Source: Bipolaris cookei (lineage: Eukaryota; Ascomycota; Dothideomycetes; Pleosporales; Pleosporaceae). Taken from it: 64,000 nucleotides of DNA. The notes beneath the pieces are model-generated. The model had not been told where the DNA came from. It made no database searches and was given only the letters and a program-made list of their open reading frames with translations. The stretch spans positions 1 through 64,000 of the forward strand of contig NRSV01000064.1 of the NCBI GenBank assembly GCA_002286855.1. The letters are read 5' to 3'. Both the position numbers and the translations under genes were made by a program. This document shows, one piece after another, positions 55,594-64,000 of the stretch (position 1 is its first letter; each line of letters opens with the position of its first letter).

Positions 55594-56198
55594 CGCAATA
55601 GCCGTCCAAATATGGTAGTTTTACGGGTACTTGTGGGTATAATTCAAAAACAAGAAAGCGTGTTTGCTGCCAATGGGGAGAGGACGGGAGAAGAAAAGTT
55701 GCCGCGGGTATGAAATGGACTGGGTGCAAGGCAGGTTCCGCGGGAACGCATTAATTCCAATCCGGCAATCCGAGACTTGGTCACCCGACTGTGAGCCTGG
55801 ACCTCATGACAATCTATACTTAGCAAAATCACAACAGTTATATACAAGCACTAAATGTTTTACTTAGTATACGAGTAGCATGTCATTCAAGAAAACTCAA
55901 GTATCCAATGTTGAAGTAACACGAAGTACATTGCGTTTTTCAAGTCCAATACAAATATTTTACCAGGCATCATGTAAAAAGATAAAGCCAAGTTTTCCCT
56001 GACACAATAGGCCCCCTCCCAAGCATCAACGCCAATGCACCCATCCCACCAAGAAAAGCTGTAGTTCAACATTGCAAGCAGCAGAAGGGAAAGTCATACG
56101 AAAAGAAAGGGTACTCAGCCAACGCCTGCCAGATGAGAACAAAGCCCTCATTTACCCCTAGTCTTCCCAAGAAAGTTGATCTCTTTTGTTCATTCCTC
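55594..56198. promoter_or_regulatory. promoter of the Zn2Cys6 gene with two CCGCGG sites
   Basis: CCGCGG occurs at 55702-55707 and 55738-55743, 109-150 bp before the start codon of the factor; the second lies in TTCCGCGGGAA. The remainder holds the 3' end of RAD21. No gene is seen. Confidence 0.5.
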
Positions 56199-58168
56199 CT
56201 ACGCGGAGACAAAAACTTCAGACGGCCCTTGGAAAATGGCCTCAGAAGGGGCATCAGAGTCTCCCGCAGGCGCAACTTGGGTTTGAGAAGCCAGTTCGCC
56301 ACTTGCACCTGTCTCAGCCCATTCACCCCAAAGGCCACGCTTGGCACGAATACGTAGCGGAGCGCCGAGGTTGTTGGCTGGTTGTTCGACCTTGATGGCG
56401 TCCTTGGTTGCCAGGACGAGCATTTCAAAGAACATCTTGGTAGCGTCGGTCCGTGATGTCCTGGTTTCTGGGAAAATATCTTGGAAGATAATGCTGCTCT
56501 TTTGTCGAACTGATTCGCTCTCTTCAGCTTCGGGCCCAAATTGCTCTCGTAAGAAGTGAACAGCGTGTTTTGTGCCTAGTGATACGGGTCCACCTTCGGC
56601 GGGATGAATAAGAGGAGCTGTTGTGTCGTCAAAGTTGTCTGGGACTGGGGAAAAGATATCTTCTTCCTCTTCACCAATCTGCTGGAAATCTGGTTCATCT
56701 GGGAGTTGGATAATGTCCTCGGAACCTCCTAGCATGGTGTTGTCACCGCCAATACCAATATCACCACTCCCTAGAGTTGGCTCGTCTTGCTCAAATTCTA
56801 GCTGTAGTTGTGGCGTCTTCTCTCTTTCAGCTGCTGTTGCTTCGTCGTCCTCGGTGTCTGCTCCCATATTGACGCCATCTCGCTTGCGTTTCTGGCTTGG
56901 TCGGGAGATTACTTCCAAAGAAAGGATACCGCGCAGTTCGGGAGCCCAACCTTGACTTCGTCCATCACCAAGAATGCTTGATACAAAGCCTCCAGACTTC
57001 TGCATGTTGAGCAAAGCCATAAGGAGGGGATCGCGCGGAAGGAAAGACGCAGGCTTGAGAATCTTTTCACGGTTGTTCTGTTGCTCCTTTAGTTGCTGGC
57101 TAGAAATCATCGTCTCGGCGTCGGCTCCAATGACCCTCCTGCGCTTAGCCCTGGCTTGATGAATGGACTCCTCCTCTTCCTCCTGCTCTGGCTCAAAGGT
57201 GGCGGTTTGCTCGGCGATTTCCTGTTCAAGGCGAGTGGCCTCTTCCTCTCCTAGCTCAGAAAGTGGTGATTCCTCACGCTGGCGCATAGGCAGATCGCCT
57301 GCTATCGAACCTGCTGGGAGATCTGTTTCGTTCATTCCGCCCATGGTGATATCCGTATCATTACCGAGATTCAGCTCTGGGCCAGGGCCAGGGCCAAGCT
57401 CTGTAGGACCATCTTCACCAATATCTATACCAAGGTCATCGTCGTCTAGAGTAAGGCCCTTGTCTAGCCCAGTGAATTCTTCGGATTGACGGCGCTCAAG
57501 GGGTGCGTTACGGCCTATCTCGATACTTGTGCCTTCGTCAAACGGCGCCGAGGGCTCCAAGTCGTCATCTTCTCCGATATCCAGATTCAGGTCATCGTCG
57601 GGAAGCTCCATTGGTTCCATACGTGGATGCTCAATGCTGCCAGAGAGGAACTGGCTGTTATCCCAATCCGGTACAGTGGTGTTTCCAAGATCGAGACTGC
57701 CACTAAGCGGCTGTGAGAGAAGAAAAGAGGGATCTGGCATAGGAGCCAGCAGGTCCAGATCGGTAATTTGATCTGGTAGAATCAAGTTGGTGGGGTTAGC
57801 AACGTGAGTCTGCGCAGGAAGATCAATGTTTCCAGGACGGAAGGCCTGTAGACGTGTTAGTTGTGGCAATGCTGGGTAGTTGGAATCAAGCTTACCATCT
57901 TGATCTTCCACAAAGCTTCATTGCAGTCATCCTGCAGGTAATGGGCTTTCTTGTGGTAGATGCGCACTTCACCAAGAAGTAGCTGCGCGTTCAAACGCAA
58001 CGCAAGTGGGCCACCAGCAGCTACCTCTGGTCGAATGATGACCTCGCAACTCTCAGGGATCTTGTGCTGCAGCACTTGAGCTTTGGTGAGCTTCTTCTGC
58101 TGATTGGAGGCAAGCCAGACGTGCGCAAGCGCGCCTTGCTTGAAGAGAAGATCCTCGGGAAGAAACAT
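56199..58168 (-). CDS. RAD21: Cohesin kleisin subunit RAD21/SCC1
   Basis: Spliced from 58168-57896 and 57845-56199 (639 aa). RAD21 closes the Smc1-Smc3 ring that holds sister chromatids together and is cut by separase at anaphase. The N-terminal Rad21/Rec8 domain (1-100) has MFLPEDLLFKQGALAHVWLA, LRLNAQLLLGEVRIYHKK and DDCNEALWKIKMAFRPG; it binds Smc3. A long acidic middle follows, with two copies of a DLxxDIGED motif, and a nuclear signal is likely at AKRRRV and KRKRD. The C-terminal winged helix (about 555-605) has TKMFFEMLVLATKDAIKVEQ for Smc1. The usual Tyr after MF is Leu-Pro here. The intron splits KIKM from AFRPG. Confidence 0.92.
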
Positions 58169-59068
58169 AGCGGTGGCAGGATGGAGGAGCTTGTGGGTGG
58201 GGCGAGGAAGAGCTGCGCGTCGGGTCGGTCGTCGTGTTTATGTCGACGCGTCGCAGGTCACGGGGTGCGCACGCGGTAGAGACGCGCCAGTGACCTCGAT
58301 AGTATGTGCCAAAAGTGTGCGCACACGTAGGAATGGCAGTCAAGGCCAGAGAGGGTCGGGCGACGATGGTGTTGCGGATGCGCTCGGTGGTGGAATGATG
58401 ATGAGGCTGGTAAGGGCTGGGATCAGGGCAGGGCGTGGCAGCCACGATCCCACAGCTCCCGCTTAGTCATGACTCTGAACCAGAAAACACCAAAAGTACC
58501 TTCATCTTTGGTTTCAGAAACCCACATTGATAGGGTAACATCATCATGTGATAAGCCCGCACACACAACCGCCTCATTCTATCGTTGCGGGGCTGATTTT
58601 TTCTCGTTGCTGCCATACGACCTTGTAACAGGAAAGAATGGCGAGTCTCCAATTCCGGTTGATGATTGATCCGGCGCAGGTATTCAAAAGACAGTATTTC
58701 TAACAATCTTCCTTCTTGGCTTTACGTGCTGCAAATCAAATCAATCTCTAGTTGTTACTTTGGCAATATTCCGATGAGGTTCTTGTACGACCCGGCAGTT
58801 GCTTCATCAATACCCAGCCAATGTAGGGATATTGCACCAATGAACCCGATCGCGCCCCATTGGCCTTGACATACGAATGTTACCAAGGAAGCGGGGCTTT
58901 CCAAGAGTTTTGACAGTCTGCTCCGTTAGACTATCATGTTGGGTCAGCTTGAGGAACGGTAGTTGGATACACATGCATCAGCAAAATACTAATATACCTG
59001 CACCTACGAAGCCCACTTGGTTGTACAACATTGCCAAACAGGCGCGTTTGCTTGCATCTTTGTCCAGC
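58169..59068. promoter_or_regulatory. divergent promoter region between RAD21 and the DUF1996 gene
   Basis: A 900-bp interval between divergent starts. It must carry both promoters. The antisense frames next to RAD21 have no family features, and no RNA gene is seen. Confidence 0.45.
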
Positions 59069-60410
59069 ATGCTTTGGTATTCTTCGATATTTTTTGTGCT
59101 TCTTGTACAACATGTCTCAGCCCAGGAAACGCCTTATGGGTCATCCGACTTTCTACGATTTGGGTGTTCACAGCTTGTGGTTGAGCGAACTGATCCGCTC
59201 GTCACCCCTGGGCTCAACCCATCGCCGCATATGCACCAAGCAAGTCTACTTGTTGTTTCTGATACAAAAGGGCTAACTTGCATAGATTGTAGGAGGCAAC
59301 AGTTTCAATGTCACAGTATAGCACCGCTAGCTCTTTCTTGATATACGCAAGGGATTAACATAATCAGATGGATCCTTCTTCCTTTGATCCAGCCGCGCAG
59401 TCGACCTGCACTTCGTGCATTTACAAGTTAGCATAGTCGTCCTAGAACCTTGACGGCTCACTTACATGGCTACAGAGAAGACATGTCAAACTATTGGACC
59501 GCCTCCATTTACTTCAAGTCGCCAGAAAATGGTACATATCGTAAAATACCACAGATGGCAAACGGCCGTCGAAACGGAACCCTCCTTGAGCAGGATGGCG
59601 GCCTCACCATATACTACATGCGTCCATTTAGTGGTACGAACAAGAATACTACTACGATGATACCTGTGAGTATAGATTGATTGTCACTTCTGTAGTGCCT
59701 CCTCACCGATTCATAGGGCTTCCGCATGCTGGCTGGCGATCCCACCAACCGCAGCAAAGAGGGTACTTACCCGGGAATCTGTCATCGTTGTCTGCAGGTT
59801 GACGAGCGCATCATAGGCGGAGATGGTGCGCCCTGTTCAGGTAATGACACTGCCAGTTTTCCGTCTACACCATGTCCAGGGGGAATCCGTGCTACAGTGA
59901 TCTTTCCTTCGTGCTGGGATGGCGTTACTCTTGACTCGCCAGACCATAGATCGCATGTTGCGTATGCACCCGGTTTTAATGGTCTCGCGGGCGACTTTTG
60001 TCCAAGCAGTCATCCAGTCCGGATCCCACAGGTCATGTACGAGATCATGTTCGACACGTCTGGGTTTGCAGATCCTAAATACTACCGAGATGGTAAACAG
60101 CCATTGGTGTATAGTTTTGGAGATGCGTGAGTCAAGAAACCCGCAATAAAATACTGAGGATTGTGTTAACTCGAATAGGACTGGGTATGGTGCGCATGGC
60201 GACTACTTGTTTGGCTGGGAGGGGGATGCGTTGCAGAGGGGGATGAATGCTCTTGGCAATCAGTGTGGGAGTGAGGACTGCACCTCTACATTTACAATTC
60301 AGGATGGCAGAGATGCGATTGCATGTACGAAGGCGCAACAGGTTGTCGAAGATACTGGGGCAGATGCATGGCTCGACGAGCTTCCTGGTAGGGTACAGAT
60401 TACAGAGTAG
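59069..60410 (+). CDS. secreted DUF1996 protein
   Basis: Spliced from 59069-59239, 59286-59315, 59368-59426, 59476-59665, 59717-60126 and 60179-60410 (363 aa). The DUF1996 family is found in filamentous fungi, often secreted and sometimes joined to WSC carbohydrate-binding domains; its activity is not established. The signal peptide is residues 1-19 (LWYSSIFFVLLVQHVSAQ). Family landmarks are ERTDPLVTPGLNPSPHMHQ, then IVGGNSFNVT, SNYWTASIYFKSPENGTY, GFRMLAGDPTNR, FPSCWDG and SHVAYAP, followed by GDYLFGWEGDALQRGM. Two CxxC-type pairs suggest disulfides. The first intron has a GC donor, and the second exon is only 30 nt; without both the HMHQIVGGN core cannot be formed. No WSC domain or GPI signal is present. 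Confidence 0.88.
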
Positions 60411-61094
60411 TGCATGGTGGTGAGATGGCAGCGAGCGGGGCCAACATGTGGTATGTACTGTACTGGATACATATGTATGTAGACAGATGGGTAGAGTTAG
60501 AGAGATGGTCTTAATCTCCTTCACCCCAAGCACCCCGTCTTAGCCACAGCAGCAATATCCGAGGCGCAGGCATGACATCACCCGCAAGCAGCCGCGCCAC
60601 GACGAGAGCATGTGTAGTAGCGCCGGACGTGTGCCTGCCAAGCCCCAATGCCGATGTGCATAGATTCCCTTCCCCTGTAGCGGCTCGAGCATATTTATCT
60701 ATTGCGGGTTTGCACTCCAAACCCAAGATCAGTTCTCTCTGTTTCAGCTCCCGATAATGCCGTCGCACGGTGGTCGATGTGTTGCGTCGAACTGTTTATG
60801 GGGTGAAACTGGAAGGGCCAGGACCCTTGACCCCTGCAGAAGGGTACCGATGCTTTGACGTTCTAGTCGACCGTCTAATTCACCAGACGAACTGCGAGCC
60901 CCGAAAAGACAATACTAACTTACCCTCGTCGCCAAACTTGATTGTTTTTTTACCTGCCAGCCGTCCTTACGTGCACTGTTTAATCGCCACCTCAATGCAA
61001 TAATCGGCCTCCTCCGCCATTCCCCACACGCTAATCGTCGACGGACAGGCCACGTTGGACCGCGGCGCAACAGTCGTCTACTGGCCATGCCAAC
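60411..61094. other. intergenic, PMR1 promoter
   Basis: A 684-bp interval between same-strand genes. Frames on both strands around 60511-60768 have no domain features. No other feature is seen. Confidence 0.4.
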
Positions 61095-64000
61095 ATGTCA
61101 AAAGCGTCGACGCCCTCACTGCCCCGCTACGATGCCTCGAACCCATATTCCAAGTCCTCCCGCCCTTCATCGCCAATGCTGCAACCACCAGAGCCCCATA
61201 AGCGCAGCCCGACACCCTCAGTACGTCATGCGCCTGGCGGCCACGCCGCACCGCACCACGACTGGACACACTACTAACATGCACTCACACAGTCAGTAAC
61301 AGCCACGTACTCGCTCTTGTCCGCACAAGAAACCGCGCAAAAACTCTCCACCTCCGTCACACATGGCCTTTCTGCTGCAGACGCCTCGACACGCACACAC
61401 CTCCATGGCCTCAACGAACTCCCGCACGAAGAGCCCGAGCCGCTGTGGCTGCGGTTTCTCAAGCAATTCAAGGAGACGCTCATCCTGCTGTTGCTAGGAT
61501 CTGCTGCTGTATCATTTATCATGGGTAATTTGGAAGACGCGCTGAGCATAACCGTAGCAGTGACTATTGTCGTTACCGTAGGTTTTGTACAGGAGTACCG
61601 GTCGGAAAAGTCAATCGAGGCCCTCAACTCGCTCGTTCCGCATTCTGCACACATCATACGCGCTGGGGCAGAGCCATCACGAGGCGGCCGCACACCCAAT
61701 GGCACAACAATCGACGGCATCGAACTGGACAACCTCAAGGATACCATGGTTTCGCTCTCCGCAGCCGAGAGAAAGTCCACGACAATCTCCGCGACATTGC
61801 TAGTACCAGGTGACCTGGTTCTGTTCCACACGGGCGACCGCATACCTGCCGACATTCGCATCACGCACGCTGCCGACCTTAGCATCGACGAGTCCAATCT
61901 CACGGGAGAGAACGAACCCGTCTCCAAGTCGCCTGATACTATTGCACCCCCAACAGGGGCCCAGCGATCGCCTTCCCCCTTTTACGCGTCCGAAGCCACT
62001 GGAACCGTTGGCGCAGACATTAGGCTCAACGATCAGAAAAATATTGCATTCATGGGTACTCTAGTTAGATCTGGGTATGGTCAAGGAATCGTTATTGGTA
62101 CTGGAGGCAATACGGAATTTGGTGCCATCTCTGCATCTTTGGGAGAAATTGAAAGCCCTAGGACTCCTCTGCAACTTTCCATGGACCGACTGGGAAAGGA
62201 GCTGAGTTACATGTCATTTGGTGTTATTGCATTCATTGGTTTGGTAGGATTGTGGCGGGGGTGGAAATTTCTCGAGGTCTTTCAGATTGCTGTTTCGCTT
62301 GCAGTTGCCGCCATACCTGAAGGACTGCCAATTATTGTTACGGTTACACTTGCTTTGGGTGTGCTAAGGATGTCCAAGCGCGACGCCATTATCCGACGGC
62401 TGCCCAGTGTAGAGACACTGGCATCGGTTAATGTTGTTTGTACTGACAAGACGGGTAAGTTGTGCATATGGACTGTAATCTTGTACCCACTAACCTCACG
62501 AAGGCACGCTGACAACCAACCACATGACTGTCACAAAAATATGGCATTTTGGCGAAGCTACTCCAACAGATGTGAAGCTCAAGCACGAGTCTACGGATCT
62601 AGACTCTCCCACTCGTAACATCCTGCGGATCGGAAATATAGTCAACAATGCCCGTCTGTTGAGCGACCACGCTGCATCAGCTTCCACAGCAGCAGTTCTC
62701 TCATCAACTCTGGGCGATGACAGTGCCTCGGCCAAAAGTAGATGGGTTGGTCAGCCTACCGATGTCGCCCTCCTTGACTTGATTGATGCTTTCGGCGAAG
62801 AGGACGTGCGGGAAAGGCTTGGTGAACGCAAGTTCGAAACTCCATTCAGCTCAGAGAGAAAATGGATGGGTGTTGTCGTTGGCAGCATTTCTGGTAGCCA
62901 CACTCCTGGTTCCGAACACAGCTATATTAAGGGTGCGTTGGAAAGGATTCTCGATCGCTGTGATACATACGTCACTGCACAGGGCAAAGAGGTAGCATTG
63001 GATCAAGCACACAAGCAGGAAGCGATCAAGGCTGCGGAATCCATGGCTCAAGAGGGCCTACGAGTACTCGGCTTCGCAAGTGGTGTGTCCAAGGCAAAGA
63101 AGAGAAATACTAGTGGCACCGCCTCTCCAGCGCCATCCGCACAATCGGCTCTTGGTGATGATGAGCACTATCGTGGCCTCACGTTTGCGGGACTTGTAGG
63201 CATGAACGACCCTCCACGCAAGGGTGTCGAAAGAGCCATCCGGCGTCTAATGGCTGGCAAGGTCAAGGTGATTATGATTACCGGTGATGCAGAGACTACC
63301 GCAGTTGCCATTGGAAAGAGTCTGGGGATGCCAATTACCGAAAACTCTGCGCTTGGACGCTCCGTCATCCGTGGAGATGAGGTAGACCGGATGAGTGAGG
63401 AAGAGCTCGCCCAGGCCATGGCAACGACGTCAATCTTTGCACGCACGAGTCCGGACCACAAGATGAAGATTGTTCGAGCGCTCCAGTCGCGAGGCGATGT
63501 AGTTGCCATGACTGGCGATGGAGTCAACGACGCACCAGCACTTAAGAAGGCAGATATTGGTATCTCTATGGGCCGGCTGGGAACAGACGTTGCCAAAGAA
63601 GCTGCAGACATGATTCTAACCGATGACAACTTTGCCACGATTCTCAACGCCATCGAAGAAGGAAAGGGCATTTTCTACAATATCCAAAACTTTCTTACCT
63701 TTCAACTTAGCACCAGTGCGGCAGCGCTGAGTCTGGTACTCTTGAGTACTTTTCTTGGTTTCCAGAATCCTCTCAACGCCATGCAGATTCTGTGGATTAG
63801 TAAGTTCTCATCCAAGTATATCCAAAATAAAGAAGGCTAATCATACCCCCCTCAGACATCCTCATGGACGGCCCACCCGCCCAATCCCTTGGCGTTGAAC
63901 CCGTCGACCCAGCCGTCATGGCACTCCCACCGCGCCCCCGTCAAGCCCGCGTCCTAACCCGTCCTTTAATTCAACGCGTCCTCCAATCTGCCTCCATCAT
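61095..64000 (+). CDS. PMR1: Golgi Ca2+/Mn2+ P-type ATPase (PMR1/SPCA), 3' end beyond the window
   Basis: Exons 61095-61220, 61293-62454, 62504-63799 and 63856 to the edge. PMR1 pumps Ca2+ and Mn2+ into the Golgi for glycosylation and ion balance. The visible part covers the cytosolic N-terminus, actuator domain (LTGENEPVSKS in the place of TGES), helix 4 with AAIPEGLP, and the phosphorylation site DKTGT (Asp427, split by intron 2). Further on are the nucleotide domain (KGALERILDRC) and the hinge (MTGDGVNDAPALKKADIG). Helix 5-6 follows, and NILMDGPPAQSLGVEP, the start of the last helices. The short disordered N-terminus has no EF hand. Helix 4 PEGLP and helix 6 NxxxD place it in the SPCA group, not SERCA or PMCA. 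The last 150-odd residues are missing. Confidence 0.93.

Noticed and set aside
1..64000. Secondary-metabolite or prophage-like cluster, CRISPR, rRNA, tRNA
   Set aside because: No polyketide or peptide synthase, no repeat arrays and no cloverleaf with the usual T-loop sequence were found by eye; a tRNAscan run would settle the last point.

Overview
The window is nuclear DNA of a filamentous ascomycete. The genes have many short introns (mostly 44-75 nt) with CTAAC/CTGAC branch sites, and there are fungus-specific families: a Zn2Cys6 regulator, a DUF3824 protein, a DUF1996 secreted protein, an Asl1-like cell-wall glycosidase and a Dal5-type transporter. The gene content suggests a Dothideomycete, perhaps Pleosporales. 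That placement is an inference from general familiarity, not from a search. There are no operons, CRISPR arrays or recognisable rRNA or tRNA genes.

Layout. 1-0.6 kb: 5' end of an uninterrupted pogo/Fot1-type transposase, cut by the window edge. 0.9-5 kb: EMP70/TM9 protein and neuronal calcium sensor NCS-1 (both minus). 5.5-16.5 kb: a plus-strand housekeeping run of Mediator MED4, rDNA/ribosome factor POL5, deubiquitinase UBP14, Fe-S scaffold ISU1 and a Hep59/Tls1 splicing-associated protein. 16.7-18.9 kb: a PlsC acyltransferase (minus). 19.3-27.3 kb: two unrecognised proteins, an MFS transporter and a CorA Mg2+ transporter (plus). 29.1-33.7 kb: a DUF3824 protein and a decayed PIG-L/LmbE-like deacetylase. 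33.9-45 kb: a Cys-rich coiled-coil protein (minus), complex I 24-kDa subunit, an SLC25 carrier (minus), the MRM2 rRNA methyltransferase and an SS18/SSXT-like protein. 45.2-58.2 kb: an all-minus stretch with an Asl1-like glycosidase, a candidate small secreted protein, SUA5, a PrpF-type isomerase, a Zn2Cys6 factor and cohesin RAD21. 59-64 kb: a secreted DUF1996 protein and the Golgi Ca2+/Mn2+ pump PMR1, which runs off the right edge.

Most genes are unrelated housekeeping genes. There is no biosynthetic cluster, but several functions touch mitochondria (ISU1, nuo-24, MRM2, an SLC25 carrier, and possibly SUA5 and PrpF). The one place where neighbours may act together is the Zn2Cys6 factor and the prpF-like gene: CCGCGG palindromes lie in front of both. 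Gene models here were built by joining exons until reading frame and family conservation agreed, and every intact model sums to a multiple of three. The most unusual single feature is an intron in ISU1 that fits only with AT-AC borders. Other oddities are two GC-AG introns, a 27-nt exon holding the SAM-binding motif of MRM2, and possible dual start sites in SUA5.
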